Below, in pieces: positions 52,202 through 63,709 of a DNA stretch of 64,000 nucleotides; the first letter of the stretch is position 1; every line of letters begins with the position of its first letter. The DNA comes from Mycolicibacterium hassiacum DSM 44199 (lineage in GTDB: Bacteria > Actinomycetota > Actinomycetes > Mycobacteriales > Mycobacteriaceae), in NCBI RefSeq assembly GCF_900603025.1, contig NZ_LR026975.1, forward strand, positions 1,116,001-1,180,000, read 5' to 3'. Position numbers and translations under genes: made by a program. The notes under the pieces were generated by a model. The model worked only from the letters and a program-made list of their open reading frames with translations, did no database searches and was not told where the DNA came from.

Positions 52202-53530
52202 ATGAGCGAACTGCGGTCGCCCGCGCAGACCGCGCGACGGTCGCAGATCCTTGCGTGGGCGTTGTGGGATTTCGGTGCCACCGGCCTCAACGCCGTCGTC
52301 GTGACGTTCGTGTTCTCGGTGTATCTCACCGACTCGGTCGGCGCCGATCTGCCCGGTGACATCAGCGCCACCGGTTATCTGGGCTGGGCGCTCGGCGGCG
52401 CCGGGTTGGTGGTCGCGCTGCTCGCACCGGCCACCGGGGTGTGGGTCGACGCCGCGCGCCGGCGCCGCCGCGCGCTCGCGACGCTCAGCCTGGCGGCGCT
52501 GGCCCTGACCGTCGCGATGGGGACGGTCCGTGACGACTACCACTATCTCGCGTTCGGGTTGATCCTGATCGCTGCCACCTCGGCCTGCGTGGACCTGGCC
52601 ACCGTGCCCTACAACGCGATGCTGCGCCAGCTGAGCACCCCGCACACTTCCGGCCAGATCTCCGGAATCGGTTTGGGACTGGGCTATATCGGCAGTGTCG
52701 TGCTGCTGCTGGCGGTGTATTTCGGGTTCATCGCCGGTGACGGCGAGCACACCGGGCTGCTCGGCGTCCCGGTCGCCGACGGGCAGAACGTGCGCACCGC
52801 AATGGTGTTCGTCGCGATCTGGTTCGGGATGTTCGCGCTGCCGGTGCTGATCGCGGTCCCCAGCGCCGCCGATCCGTTCCCGGACCGGGACCGGACCGGC
52901 TTGTTCGGCGCGTACCGCACGCTGTGGAGCGAGATCCGCGGCGAATGGCGCCGCGACCGCAACGTGGTCTACTACCTGATCGCCAGTGCGGTGTTCCGCG
53001 ACGGGCTGACCGGCATCTTCGCCTTCGGCGCGGTGCTCGGCGTGCGGGTGTACGGCGTCTCGCAGGCCGATGTGCTGCTGTTCGGGGTCAGCGCCAGCGT
53101 CGTGGCCGCCGTCGGTGCCGTCATCGGCGGGCGGTTCGACGACCGGTTCGGCGCCAAACCGGTGATCCTCGCCTCACTGGTGGCGATCATCGCGGTCGGT
53201 GCGACCCTGATGGCGCTGTCGGGTCCGCGCGCGTTCTGGGCCTGCGGGCTGCTGCTGTGCCTGTTCATCGGGCCCACCCTGTCGGCGGCGCGCACACTGA
53301 TGATGCGGCTGTCGGCCGAAGGCAAGGAGGGCATGGCGTTCGGGCTCTACACCACCACCGGGCGGGCGGTGTCCTACCTGGCGCCGATGCTGTTCTCGAC
53401 GTTCATCGCGATCTTCGGTACCGACCGCGCCGGGATGGGCGGGATCCTGGTCGTGCTCGTCGTCGGCCTGGCGGCGATGCTGGCGGTGAAGCCGGCGAGT
53501 TCGCGTGGTCCGGCCCTACCCGCCGGGTAG
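52202..53530 (+). CDS. MFS transporter (Rv2508c-like, UMF1/Atg22 type)
   Basis: A 442-residue membrane protein with about 12 helices, ATG at 52202, divergent from cmrA by 25 bases. The N-terminus (WALWDFGATGLNAVVVTFVF) and the loop after helix 3 (LATVPYNAMLRQLSTPHTSG) match the Atg22/UMF1-like branch of the major facilitator superfamily. Motif-A-like sequence GGRFDDRFGAKP lies between helices 8 and 9. Substrate is unknown; the constant link with cmrA in mycobacteria suggests an envelope or lipid-related role, by inference. It ends 4 bases before the convergent MmpS-like gene. Confidence 0.9.
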   Translation: MSELRSPAQTARRSQILAWALWDFGATGLNAVVVTFVFSVYLTDSVGADLPGDISATGYLGWALGGAGLVVALLAPATGVWVDAARRRRRALATLSLAALALTVAMGTVRDDYHYLAFGLILIAATSACVDLATVPYNAMLRQLSTPHTSGQISGIGLGLGYIGSVVLLLAVYFGFIAGDGEHTGLLGVPVADGQNVRTAMVFVAIWFGMFALPVLIAVPSAADPFPDRDRTGLFGAYRTLWSEIRGEWRRDRNVVYYLIASAVFRDGLTGIFAFGAVLGVRVYGVSQADVLLFGVSASVVAAVGAVIGGRFDDRFGAKPVILASLVAIIAVGATLMALSGPRAFWACGLLLCLFIGPTLSAARTLMMRLSAEGKEGMAFGLYTTTGRAVSYLAPMLFSTFIAIFGTDRAGMGGILVVLVVGLAAMLAVKPASSRGPALPAG

Positions 53531-53534
53531 CCGG

Positions 53535-54326
53535 TCAGCCCGCTCCGGTGCAGACCGTCAGCCCGGCGCCGCTGCGCCGGGCGACCACCACGCCGTCGAT
53601 GCTGATCGTGCACACCACCTCGCGCCCGACGTTGATGATGGTGAGGCTGGCGATCTCCGCGGCGGGCGCCTCCAGCTGAGCCTCGGCCGACCACGGCAGC
53701 AGCACGTTGAACTCGGTCTGCAGCATCGTGTCGGTGCCGATGTAGGTGATGTTGATCGCCCGGCCCTCGCCCTCGACGGTGTAGACGACGGTCTGGGTGG
53801 CGCTCGACGGGGTGCGGGTGGTGGTCGGCGGCCCACCCGGTGTCGGTGACGGCGCCGGAACCGCCGGCCTGGTGGGCGTGCGCCGCGGCGTCGAGGGAGT
53901 CGGGATGGTCGTCGACGGGGTGGTCAACGACGGCGGAGGAGCCACCACGGTGTCCTCCGAACCGTTGTCGTAGACCACCACCAGCGCGATGACCAGCGCG
54001 ATGACGACCAGCACCGAGGCGCCGGCCAGCGCCCACAGCCAGCGCGGGGCTTTCGGCTGCTCGGGCGGGGGCGGCGCCTCCGAGTCTCCTCCGTGCTCCG
54101 GCCCGGCGTAGCCGTGCTGGGCCGCGCCGTAGGGGCCGTACTGGGCGTACGGATCCTCGCCGGGGTACGCCGGCAGCTGCTCGGTCGGCGGAAGCGATCG
54201 GTACGTCGGGGCGTACTGCGTCTCGCTCGCGTACGCCGGATCGCCGTAGCCCGGGTAGCCGGGCCGCCATGGGCCGGTCGGGTCGTACCCGTAGGGACCG
54301 GGTTGGCCCTCACGTGGATCGGTCAT
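53535..54326 (-). CDS. Pro-rich membrane protein with MmpS-like domain (Rv2507-like)
   Basis: A 263-residue protein from ATG 54326 (GAGG 5 bases before). Three parts: a cytoplasmic Pro/Tyr/Gly-rich region (about residues 1-93, many YGP/PGY motifs), one membrane helix (about 98-119, ALAGASVLVVIALVIALVVV), then a Thr/Pro linker and a C-terminal beta domain (about 180-263: VVYTVEGEGRAINITYIGTD, VVCTISIDGVVVA, two cysteines) like that of MmpS proteins. MmpS proteins partner MmpL lipid exporters, but no mmpL gene is adjacent. Equivalent in position to Rv2507. Confidence 0.85.
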   Translation of the reverse strand: MTDPREGQPGPYGYDPTGPWRPGYPGYGDPAYASETQYAPTYRSLPPTEQLPAYPGEDPYAQYGPYGAAQHGYAGPEHGGDSEAPPPPEQPKAPRWLWALAGASVLVVIALVIALVVVYDNGSEDTVVAPPPSLTTPSTTIPTPSTPRRTPTRPAVPAPSPTPGGPPTTTRTPSSATQTVVYTVEGEGRAINITYIGTDTMLQTEFNVLLPWSAEAQLEAPAAEIASLTIINVGREVVCTISIDGVVVARRSGAGLTVCTGAG

Positions 54327-54415
54327 GCCCACCTCATGGTTGCGAGATTACCTGCGCGCCGGGGTGAGGGTCCGAACCGGTGATCGAGTCGTCGTCGGCG
54401 GAAGGGCCGGGCAGA

Positions 54416-56293
54416 ATGGGTGCGGTGACCGTGCAGGTGCGCCGGATTTACGGCCCGTCGATGTCCCCGGATGCCACCGCGTTCGCGCATCTGGTCGACG
54501 ACGGCGGCTTCCCCCGCGCGGTGCAGCGCTTCCTGCGCGGCTGGCGGGCCAGTTCGTCGCGGGATGTGGAGCTGCCGGTGCACGGGCCGGTGCTGCGGGT
54601 GCTGCACTCGGCCGACGGCCACTATCTGGCGTGTGAGGTGGCCCCCGAAGGCAGCACACGAAGCCAGATCTGGGTGGTGACAACCGATCCCGACGACCGA
54701 GCGGCCTGGCGCATCGACAGCTGGCCGGAGGGGATGCCCGAGGGCACCGCCGAGGTCATCGCCTGGGACGGCAACCGGGTCGCGGCGATCCTCACCGGGG
54801 AGGACGGTGTCGGCAGTTCGGTCCTGATCGACCCGGCTGACGGCAGCACCGTCGTGCTGGACCGGCGCTCGGGCGGACGGCTTGTCGACGCGTGGGCCGG
54901 CTCGGCGCTGGTGCGGGTCGGCCCACGCGGCTACCGCGAACTGATCCTGCTACGCGGCGGTACCGAGATCGCTTTGCTTCCTTACGATCCCGGCTCCACC
55001 ACTGACGCCGGCGTCATCCTCGACGACCACGGGCCGCGCCGGTTGCGCGCCGGGTTCGACGGTGAGCTCACCGAGCTGTACCAGCCCGCCACCGCGTACC
55101 CGATCGACAGCACCGAGGGTTATGTGCGGGCGCTGGTGCGCAGCGAGAACGGCACCACCCACGCCCGGCTGCTCGAGGTCACCGCGACCGCCGACGGGGT
55201 GGCCTATCAGGTGATCGCCGAACGGCCGGGCTTCGAACTCGACGAGTTCGTGGTCAGCGACGACATGTCCACGGTGGCGATCCTGTGGAATATCTACGGC
55301 GCCAGCGAATTACAGATACTCGACCTGACCGACTACACCCTGCACGAACCGATACCGCTGCCCGGCATGGTGGCCAGCCAGCTCAGCATCAGCGCCGGCG
55401 GTTCGATGCTGGCGATGACCGTCGAGGGTCCCTCGCTGCCGCCGACGGTGGAGTTGGTCAATCCGCGCACGCGGGAATGGGAGCCGGTGGACCGGGAACC
55501 GAGCCTGGGTCCGATCAGCCCGGATCCGACGTTGGAGCGGATCATCACCCGCGACGGTCTGCCGATCACCGGGTGGCTGTTCCGCCCGCGTGGCGAACCG
55601 ATCGGGGCGATGTTGTTCCTGCACGGCGGGCCCGAGGGGCAGGGCCGGCCCGGATACAACGAGTTCTTCCCGTCGCTGGTTGACAGCGGGATCACCGTGT
55701 TCCTGCCGAATGTGCGCGGATCGGGCGGATTCGGGCGCGCGTTCATGCACGCCGACGACCGGGAGCGCCGGTTCGCGGCGATCGACGACGTTGCCGACTC
55801 GGTGCTGTTCCTCGCCGAGAACGGCTACGCGCCGCGGGATCGGATCGCTTGTTGCGGATGGTCCTACGGCGGCTACCTCACCCAGGCGGCGTTGGCGTTT
55901 CACCCGGATCTGTTCGCCGCGGGCATCAGCATCTGCGGGATGAGCGACCTCAACACGTGGTATTGCACCACCGAACCCTGGATCGCCGCTGCCGCCTACC
56001 CGAAGTACGGCCATCCGATCAGCGACCGCGAGCTGCTGGCCGAGCTGTCGCCGCTGCAGCGGGTCGAGTCCATCACCGCTCCGCTGCTGTTGGTGCACGG
56101 TGCCAACGACACCAATGTCCCACCCACCGAGTCGCAGCAGATGTTCGAGGCGCTGCGTGACCTGGGTCGCACCACCGAGTACCTGGTCTTCGACGACGAC
56201 GGCCATGAGATCGACAAACGGGAGAACCGGGTGGTGCTGCTCGACGCGATGAGCCGCTGGCTGCACAAGGCGTTCGCCGCGCGCCGGGGCTGA
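54416..56293 (+). CDS. S9-family prolyl oligopeptidase (acylaminoacyl-peptidase-like)
   Basis: A 625-residue cytoplasmic serine peptidase. The N-terminal half (about residues 10-370) is a beta-propeller with recurring blade patterns; the C-terminal half is an alpha/beta hydrolase. Catalytic triad: Ser in GWSYGGYL (about residue 483), Asp in HGANDTNVPP (about 563) and His in DDGHEI (about 598). The oxyanion region is LFLHGGPEGQGRPG. It removes short or blocked peptides. Start is uncertain: ATG 54416 is used, while GTG 54380 or 54425 is possible. It is divergent from the MmpS-like gene and has no counterpart at the M. tuberculosis locus that I recall. Confidence 0.92.
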   Translation: MGAVTVQVRRIYGPSMSPDATAFAHLVDDGGFPRAVQRFLRGWRASSSRDVELPVHGPVLRVLHSADGHYLACEVAPEGSTRSQIWVVTTDPDDRAAWRIDSWPEGMPEGTAEVIAWDGNRVAAILTGEDGVGSSVLIDPADGSTVVLDRRSGGRLVDAWAGSALVRVGPRGYRELILLRGGTEIALLPYDPGSTTDAGVILDDHGPRRLRAGFDGELTELYQPATAYPIDSTEGYVRALVRSENGTTHARLLEVTATADGVAYQVIAERPGFELDEFVVSDDMSTVAILWNIYGASELQILDLTDYTLHEPIPLPGMVASQLSISAGGSMLAMTVEGPSLPPTVELVNPRTREWEPVDREPSLGPISPDPTLERIITRDGLPITGWLFRPRGEPIGAMLFLHGGPEGQGRPGYNEFFPSLVDSGITVFLPNVRGSGGFGRAFMHADDRERRFAAIDDVADSVLFLAENGYAPRDRIACCGWSYGGYLTQAALAFHPDLFAAGISICGMSDLNTWYCTTEPWIAAAAYPKYGHPISDRELLAELSPLQRVESITAPLLLVHGANDTNVPPTESQQMFEALRDLGRTTEYLVFDDDGHEIDKRENRVVLLDAMSRWLHKAFAARRG

Positions 56294-56423
56294 ACCCGAC
56301 GCCACCGGCCGGGGCTGAACGCACGCCGCCTCGGAACTCGTCAAGGCCGCCAGGTTTGGGCAAATTGTCCCCAGGGTAAGCCTCTGCCAGGTCGATGACG
56401 GCCCACACGGACGGAGGCGCAGC

Positions 56424-56657
56424 ATGCGAGGAATCATCGGTGTCGTCGTGCTCGTTTGGCTGGTGATCGGGGTCGTGGCGGCGTTCCAGCGGGACTACTT
56501 CAAGACGGGGGAGGCCAACTGCGCGACCGCCGCGCGGGTGGCGCTGACCGTCCTGGCCGGCCCGCTCAACTACGCCGGTGTGAATCCCAAAGTCGACTGC
56601 AATATCCCGGAGCCCAGTGCTGCCGGGCCGTATCAGAAGCCCGTTGCCGCGGCGTAA
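56424..56657 (+). CDS. Small membrane or exported protein
   Basis: A 77-residue protein with a GGAGG site before its ATG. One hydrophobic helix (about residues 3-21, GIIGVVVLVWLVIGVVAAF), then a polar tail with two cysteines (ANCATAARVAL, VDCNIPEP). No function known. The next gene, 23 bases on, encodes another tiny membrane protein, so they form a two-gene unit. Confidence 0.7.
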   Translation: MRGIIGVVVLVWLVIGVVAAFQRDYFKTGEANCATAARVALTVLAGPLNYAGVNPKVDCNIPEPSAAGPYQKPVAAA

Positions 56658-56680
56658 CGGACAACAAGAAGGAGTGGGTC

Positions 56681-56833
56681 ATGATCATCCTCGGGATCAT
56701 CCTGGCGGTGCTGGGATATTTCATGTGGGCACCGCTGATGTACATCGGCATCGCGCTGATCGTCGTCGGTGCGGTGTTCTGGTTGCTGGGCAGCGTGGGA
56801 CGCCCGGTCGGCGGCCGGCGCGCCTGGTATTAA
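56681..56833 (+). CDS. Tiny two-helix membrane protein
   Basis: A 50-residue protein (ATG 56681 after AAGGAG) consisting of two short hydrophobic helices (MIILGIILAVLGYFMW and MYIGIALIVVGAVFWLLG) and a basic tail ending RRAWY. Such proteins are common in mycobacteria and of unknown role. Its TAA overlaps the TAA of the convergent regulator gene at 56830-56833. Confidence 0.72.
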   Translation: MIILGIILAVLGYFMWAPLMYIGIALIVVGAVFWLLGSVGRPVGGRRAWY

Positions 56834-57477
56834 CCGGCCGAGTCCGGCGGACCTGCCGGCAGCTGGGTCAACGCGCGCACTGTCATCTCGCGAAGGACAG
56901 TGCGCGCGTTGGCCTTTGCTGTCTTCGAGGCGTTGGGTTTGAGCGAATGCGGCGTGGAGTTCAACAGCCCGAAGGTGGCGTGCGCCATCACCCGGGCCTC
57001 CTCCTCGCCGAGTTCCGGACGCACCCGCTGTAGCACGTCGACCCAGATCTCGACGTACTGGCGCTGCTTTCGGCGCACCAGCCGACGGGCCGAATCCGGC
57101 AGATTGCTCAGGTCGCGGTCCTGGATGCGGATCAGGTCCGATTCCTCCAGCGCGAAGTCGAGGTGGAAGTCGATCAACGCGTCGAGTGCGGCGCGGGGAT
57201 CGACGACGCGGGCGACCACGTCGGTGGCGCCGTCGAGCAGCCGGGTGCTGATGCCCACCAGCAGTTCGACCAGCAGCGCCTCCTTGTTGGGGAAGTGGCG
57301 GTAGATCGCCGGCCCGCTGACGCCCGCCGCGGCGCCGATGTCCTCGAGCCGCACCGCCAGATAGCCGCGTTCGGCCACCAGGCGTTCGGCCGCGGCGATG
57401 AGCTTGCCGCGCCGGTCCGATTTCGCCCGGCTGCGTGCGGTGGCGCCGTCCGAGGCCCGGCGCTCGACCGACGGCAT
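56830..57477 (-). CDS. bkaR: TetR-family repressor BkaR of branched-chain keto-acid operon
   Basis: A 215-residue regulator; ATG 57477 is preferred because GGAGAGGA lies just upstream and the frame beyond it is non-conserved. After an Arg-rich head the HTH covers about residues 22-65 (LVAERGYLAVRLEDIGAAAG, VSGPAIYRHFPNKEALL). The C-terminal effector domain is helical. It is divergent from accD1, with a paired palindrome between them, exactly the arrangement of BkaR (Rv2506), which represses the branched-chain keto-acid genes. It presumably blocks the accD1-bkdA operon until an intermediate accumulates. Its stop overlaps that of the tiny membrane protein. Confidence 0.9.
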   Translation of the reverse strand: MPSVERRASDGATARSRAKSDRRGKLIAAAERLVAERGYLAVRLEDIGAAAGVSGPAIYRHFPNKEALLVELLVGISTRLLDGATDVVARVVDPRAALDALIDFHLDFALEESDLIRIQDRDLSNLPDSARRLVRRKQRQYVEIWVDVLQRVRPELGEEEARVMAHATFGLLNSTPHSLKPNASKTAKANARTVLREMTVRALTQLPAGPPDSAG

Positions 57478-57510
57478 CGACGTCCTCTCCGTCAAGTGGT
57501 TTACATCTCG

Positions 57511-59124
<1,614 letters not shown>

Positions 59125-59127
59125 AAC

Positions 59128-61125
59128 ATGACTGCCAAGGCCTTCGACACAGTTCTGATCGCCAACCGCGGTGAGATCGCGGTGCGGGTGATCCGCACGC
59201 TGCGCCGGATGGGGATCCGCTCGGTCGCGGTGTTCAGCGACGCCGACGCGAACGCCCGGCACGTCGCCGAGGCCGATGCCGCCGTGCACATCGGTCCCGC
59301 GCCCGCGCGCCGGAGCTACCTCGACATCGGTGCCGTGGTCGACGCGGCGCGCCGAACCGGGGCGCAGGCCGTGCACCCCGGTTACGGATTCCTCGCCGAG
59401 AACGCACAGTTCGCCGCCGCGCTGGCCGAGGCGGGGATCGTGTTCATCGGCCCGTCGGCGGCCGCCATCGAGACGATGGGCGACAAGATCGCCGCCCGCG
59501 CCGCGGTGTCGGCGTTCGGGGTGCCGGTGGTGCCCGGGGTGTCCGAACCCGGGCTGACCGACGAGGCACTGATCGCCGGGGCCGCCGACATCGGCTACCC
59601 GGTGCTGGTCAAACCGTCGGCCGGTGGCGGCGGCAAGGGCATGCGGGTGGTGCACGACCCGGCCGAGCTGCCGGCCGCGCTGGCCGCCGCCCGACGCGAG
59701 GCCGCCTCCGCATTCGGCGACGACACCCTGTTCATCGAGCGATTCGTCACCAACCCCCGCCACATCGAGGTGCAGGTCCTCGCCGACGGCTACGGCAACG
59801 TCGTCCACCTCGGCGAACGAGAGTGCAGCCTGCAGCGGCGTCATCAGAAGGTGATCGAGGAGGCGCCGTCGCCGCTGCTCGACGCCGCGACGCGGGCCCG
59901 CATCGGCGCGGCCGCCTGCGACACCGCCCGCAGCGTGTCCTACACCGGGGCGGGCACGGTCGAGTTCATCGTGTCCGCGGATCGGCCCGACGAGTTCTTC
60001 TTCATGGAGATGAACACCCGCCTACAGGTCGAGCACCCGGTCACCGAGTTGGTGACCGGCATCGACCTGGTCGAGCAGCAGGTGCGCATCGCGGCCGGGG
60101 AGAAGCTGCCGGTCGGCCAGGACGACATCACGCTCACCGGACACGCCATCGAGGCCCGGGTATACGCCGAGGACCCCGGCCGGGGCTTCCTGCCGACCGG
60201 CGGTACGGTGCTCGGTCTGGCCGAACCTACCGGGCCCGGGGTCCGGGTGGACTCCGGACTCGCGCTCGGCACGGTGGTCGGCAGCGACTACGACCCGATG
60301 CTGGCCAAGGTGATCGCGCACGGCGCCGACCGGGCGCAGGCGCTGCGCACGCTGGACCGTGCGCTGGCCGAGACCGCGGTGCTCGGCGTCGGCACCAACA
60401 TCGAGTTCCTGCGCTACCTGCTGGCCGACGCCGACGTCGTCGCGGGCCGGCTCGACACCGGTCTGCTGGACCGCCGGCTGCCGGATTTCCGGCCCGCCGA
60501 TCCCGACGACCGGACGCTGATCGCCGCCGGTGCGTATCTGTGGCTGCGCGCCTGGCCCGATCCGGTCGGCGACCTGTGGGCGGTGCCGTCGGGCTGGCGG
60601 ATCGGTGAACCGGCGCCGGTCAGCTACCGGTTGCGCGCCGGGCAGCGCACCGACCACGTCTATTTGACCGGCACCCCCGGCTCGGCCACCGCGCGCGTGG
60701 AGGACGGCGAATCCCACATGCTGACAGCCGCTTTGACCGGTGATCGGCTCACCGTCACGCTCGACGGGCTGCGTACCGACTACCTCGTCGCCGCGGCCGA
60801 CGGGCAGCTGTGGCTGGCCGGACCGGACGGTACCGCGGTCATCGAGGAGGTGCGCGAAGCGCCGGTGCGCCCCGACGACGAGCACAGCGGCGATGCCGAG
60901 CTGACCAGCCCGATGCCGGGATCGGTGGTGGCCGTGGGTGTTACGGATGGACAACGGGTTCGGGCGGGCACCGTCGTGGTGACCGTCGAGGCGATGAAGA
61001 TGGAACACGCGCTGACCACCCCGGTCGACGGCGTGGTGGAACTGCTGGTCGCCGTCGGCGACCAGGTGAAGGTGGGCCAGCCGCTGGCGCGGGTCACCAC
61101 CGCAACCGAGGAGGAACAGTCATGA
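59128..61125 (+). CDS. accA1: Acyl-CoA carboxylase alpha subunit AccA1 (biotin carboxylase-BCCP)
   Basis: A 665-residue biotin-dependent subunit. Biotin carboxylase domain (about residues 5-450): [19 protein letters not shown]-grasp loop [11 protein letters not shown] (about 161-171), [41 protein letters not shown] middle linker domain follows, and a C-terminal BCCP (about 590-665) with EAMKMEH, biotinylated Lys624. ATP-driven carboxylation of biotin feeds AccD1. The end overlaps fadE19 by 4 bases. Confidence 0.96.
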   Translation: MTAKAFDTVLIANRGEIAVRVIRTLRRMGIRSVAVFSDADANARHVAEADAAVHIGPAPARRSYLDIGAVVDAARRTGAQAVHPGYGFLAENAQFAAALAEAGIVFIGPSAAAIETMGDKIAARAAVSAFGVPVVPGVSEPGLTDEALIAGAADIGYPVLVKPSAGGGGKGMRVVHDPAELPAALAAARREAASAFGDDTLFIERFVTNPRHIEVQVLADGYGNVVHLGERECSLQRRHQKVIEEAPSPLLDAATRARIGAAACDTARSVSYTGAGTVEFIVSADRPDEFFFMEMNTRLQVEHPVTELVTGIDLVEQQVRIAAGEKLPVGQDDITLTGHAIEARVYAEDPGRGFLPTGGTVLGLAEPTGPGVRVDSGLALGTVVGSDYDPMLAKVIAHGADRAQALRTLDRALAETAVLGVGTNIEFLRYLLADADVVAGRLDTGLLDRRLPDFRPADPDDRTLIAAGAYLWLRAWPDPVGDLWAVPSGWRIGEPAPVSYRLRAGQRTDHVYLTGTPGSATARVEDGESHMLTAALTGDRLTVTLDGLRTDYLVAAADGQLWLAGPDGTAVIEEVREAPVRPDDEHSGDAELTSPMPGSVVAVGVTDGQRVRAGTVVVTVEAMKMEHALTTPVDGVVELLVAVGDQVKVGQPLARVTTATEEEQS

Positions 61126-62285
61126 GCGATTTCCTCGCCACGGGCGACCTGCCCGATCACTACGCGCAACTCGCCAAGACCGTGCGCGACTTCGCGCAGT
61201 CCGTGGTGGCGCCGGTCGCGGCCAAACACGATGCCGAGCATTCGTTCCCGTACGAGGTCGTGGCGGGCATGGCCGAGATGGGCCTGTTCGGGCTGCCGTT
61301 CCCGGAGGAGTACGGCGGCATGGGCGGCGACTACTTCGCGCTGTGCCTCGCGCTGGAGGAGCTCGGCAAGGTCGACCAGAGCGTGGCGATCACGCTCGAG
61401 GCCGGGGTGTCGCTGGGCGCGATGCCGATCTACCGGTTCGGCAACGAGAAGCAGAAACAGGAGTGGCTGCCGCTGCTGGCCAGCGGCAAGGCGCTCGGCG
61501 CGTTCGGCCTGACCGAGGCCGGCGGCGGCACCGACGCGGGCTCTCCGCGCACCACCGCCCGTCTGGAGAACGGCGAGTGGGTGATCAACGGCAGCAAGCA
61601 GTTCATCACCAACTCGGGCACCGACATCACCCGGCTGGTCACCGTCACCGCTGTCACCGGGGAGAAACCCGATGGCAAGAAGGAGATCTCGGCGATCATG
61701 GTGCCGGTCCCGACGCCGGGTTTCACCGCCGAACCGGCCTACAACAAGGTCGGCTGGAACGCCTCGGACACCCACCCGCTGACCTTCGACAACGTGCGGG
61801 TACCCGAGGAGAACCTGCTCGGTGAACGCGGCCGGGGCTACGCCAACTTCCTGCGCATCCTCGACGAGGGCCGGATCGCGATCGCCGCGCTGTCGGTCGG
61901 TGCGGCGCAGGGCTGCGTCGACGAATGCGTGCGCTACGCCAAGGAACGCGAGGCGTTCGGCCGGAAGATCGGTGAATTCCAGGCGATCTCGTTCAAGATC
62001 GCGCGGATGGAGGCCCGCGCTCACGCCGCCCGCACCGCCTACTACGACGCCGCCGCGCTGATGCTGGCGGGCAAGCCGTTCAAGAAGGCCGCCGCGATCG
62101 CCAAGCTGGTGGCCAGCGAGGCGGCCATGGACAACGCCCGCGACGCGACCCAGATCTTCGGCGGATACGGCTTCATGAACGAGTACACCGTCGCCCGGCA
62201 TTACCGGGACAGCAAGATTCTCGAGATCGGGGAGGGGACAACCGAGGTGCAGTTGATGTTGATCGCGCGGGAGGCCGGCCTGTGA
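61122..62285 (+). CDS. fadE19: Acyl-CoA dehydrogenase FadE19
   Basis: A 387-residue flavin acyl-CoA dehydrogenase, starting at ATG 61122 with GAGGAA upstream. FAD and substrate motifs: [14 protein letters not shown] (about residues 126-139), [27 protein letters not shown], and the C-terminal [20 protein letters not shown] with catalytic Glu354 in the position used by short-chain and short/branched-chain dehydrogenases. Operon context (AccD1/AccA1, BkdA) points to isovaleryl-CoA or 2-methyl-branched acyl-CoA as substrate. The end overlaps the MaoC gene by 4 bases. Confidence 0.94.
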   Translation: MSDFLATGDLPDHYAQLAKTVRDFAQSVVAPVAAKHDAEHSFPYEVVAGMAEMGLFGLPFPEEYGGMGGDYFALCLALEELGKVDQSVAITLEAGVSLGAMPIYRFGNEKQKQEWLPLLASGKALGAFGLTEAGGGTDAGSPRTTARLENGEWVINGSKQFITNSGTDITRLVTVTAVTGEKPDGKKEISAIMVPVPTPGFTAEPAYNKVGWNASDTHPLTFDNVRVPEENLLGERGRGYANFLRILDEGRIAIAALSVGAAQGCVDECVRYAKEREAFGRKIGEFQAISFKIARMEARAHAARTAYYDAAALMLAGKPFKKAAAIAKLVASEAAMDNARDATQIFGGYGFMNEYTVARHYRDSKILEIGEGTTEVQLMLIAREAGL

Positions 62286-62782
62286 CCGGGGCGGGCGAGC
62301 AGAAGCGGGTCGTCGTTCAGCGCGGCCTGTGGTACGAGGAGTTCGAGACCGGGGTGATCTACCAGCACCGGCCCGGGCGCACCATCACCGAGGCCGACAA
62401 CGTGCTGTTCACCACGCTGACCATGAACACCCAGGCGCTGCACCTCGACGCCGCGTTCTCCGACGCGTTGCCGCCGTTCCACCAGCGGCTGGTCAACTCG
62501 ATGTTCACGCTGTCGACGCTGGTCGGCCTGTCGGTCGCGCAATTGACCCAGGGCACCATCGTGGCTAACCTCGGCTTCGGCGAGATCGCCTTCCCGAAGC
62601 CGCTTTTCCACGGCGACACGCTCTACGCGGAGTCGGAGGTGCTCGACAAACGGGAGTCCAAGAGCCGGCCGGGCGAAGGGATCGTCACGTTCTCCCACAT
62701 CGGGCGCAACCAGCACGGTGAGATCGTGGCGACCGCGACCCGCAAGACCCTGGTGCGCAAGCGTCCGGCGGAGGCGCAGTGA
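62282..62782 (+). CDS. MaoC-like hydratase (Rv2499c-like)
   Basis: A 166-residue hot-dog-fold hydratase from GTG 62282. Recognisable parts: GRTITEADNVLFTTLTMNTQ (about residues 32-51, the Asp/His-type R-hydratase motif in the form DNVLFTTLTMNTQALHLD) and NLGFGEIAFPKPLFHGDTLY (about 98-117, with FPKP and HGD). By position it probably hydrates 3-methylglutaconyl-CoA, or a related enoyl-CoA, between the carboxylase and the lyase of the leucine pathway. Overlaps 4 bases with both neighbours. Confidence 0.9.
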   Translation: MTGAGEQKRVVVQRGLWYEEFETGVIYQHRPGRTITEADNVLFTTLTMNTQALHLDAAFSDALPPFHQRLVNSMFTLSTLVGLSVAQLTQGTIVANLGFGEIAFPKPLFHGDTLYAESEVLDKRESKSRPGEGIVTFSHIGRNQHGEIVATATRKTLVRKRPAEAQ

Positions 62783-63609
62783 TGGGCGAGTCGGCGCTGG
62801 CACACGCGGGTCCGGGCTGGCTGTTCTGCCCGGCTGACCGGCCGGAGCGGTTCGCCAAGGCGGCCGCGGCGGCCGATGTGGTGATCCTCGACCTCGAGGA
62901 CGGGGTGGCCGCCAAGGACCGCCCGGCCGCCCGTGAGGCGCTGATCGCCTCGCAGCTGGACCCGACCCGCACCGTGGTGCGGCTCAACCCGGCCGGCACC
63001 CCCGACCACCAGCTGGACCGCGAGGCGGTGGCCAAGACCCCCTACCGCAGCGTGATGCTGGCGAAGACCGAATCCGCCGATCAGGTCGCCGCGCTGGCGC
63101 CGCTGGAGGTGGTGGTACTCGTCGAAACGCCGCTGGGCGCCCTCAACGTCACCGAGACCGCGCGCGTCGACAACGCCGTCGCGGTGATGTGGGGTGCGGA
63201 GGACCTGTTCGCCGTCACCGGCGGCACCGCCAACCGCCGGCCGGACGGCAGCTACCGCGACGTCGCCCAGCACGTGCGCTCGCAGAGCCTGCTGGCCGCC
63301 AAGGCCTACGGCAGACTCGCCCTCGACTCGGTCTACCTGGACATCAAGGACCTCGACGGGCTGCGCGCCGAGGCCGATGACGCCGTCGCCGTCGGGTTCG
63401 ACGCCAAGGTGGCCATCCACCCGTCCCAGGTCGACGTCATCCGGGCCGCCTACGCCCCGACCCCGGAGCAGGTGGACTGGGCGCGCCGGGTACTGGACAC
63501 GGCCCGCAGCCAACGTGGGGTTTTCCAGTTCGAGGGCATAATGGTGGATGCCCCAGTGCTGCGGCGAGCCGAGCGCATCGTCCAGCTGGCGCCCCACCCC
63601 GGCGCATAG
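62779..63609 (+). CDS. citE: CitE-like beta-hydroxyacyl-CoA lyase (Rv2498c, Bhl-like)
   Basis: A 276-residue TIM-barrel lyase of the HpcH/HpaI-CitE family, starting at GTG 62779 or ATG 62782. Motifs: LFCPADRPERFAKAAAAADV (about residues 15-34), ILDLEDGV with Asp/Glu metal ligands (about 36-43), MLAKTESADQV, VVLVETPLGALNV (about 113-125), MWGAEDLFA (about 136-144) and AIHPSQVDVI. M. tuberculosis Rv2498c is reported as a bifunctional lyase acting on HMG-CoA (leucine catabolism) and citramalyl-CoA (itaconate breakdown), which fits this operon. Confidence 0.92.
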   Translation: MMGESALAHAGPGWLFCPADRPERFAKAAAAADVVILDLEDGVAAKDRPAAREALIASQLDPTRTVVRLNPAGTPDHQLDREAVAKTPYRSVMLAKTESADQVAALAPLEVVVLVETPLGALNVTETARVDNAVAVMWGAEDLFAVTGGTANRRPDGSYRDVAQHVRSQSLLAAKAYGRLALDSVYLDIKDLDGLRAEADDAVAVGFDAKVAIHPSQVDVIRAAYAPTPEQVDWARRVLDTARSQRGVFQFEGIMVDAPVLRRAERIVQLAPHPGA

Positions 63610-63709
63610 CTGGCAGCCTCCCACCCGAGGTCCGGGCCCGGTCGCCACCGCGCTGAGCACCTCAGTCGCCTGACGGCGCGACCCGCCGTCGGAGACCCAA
63701 GGAGGCGGT

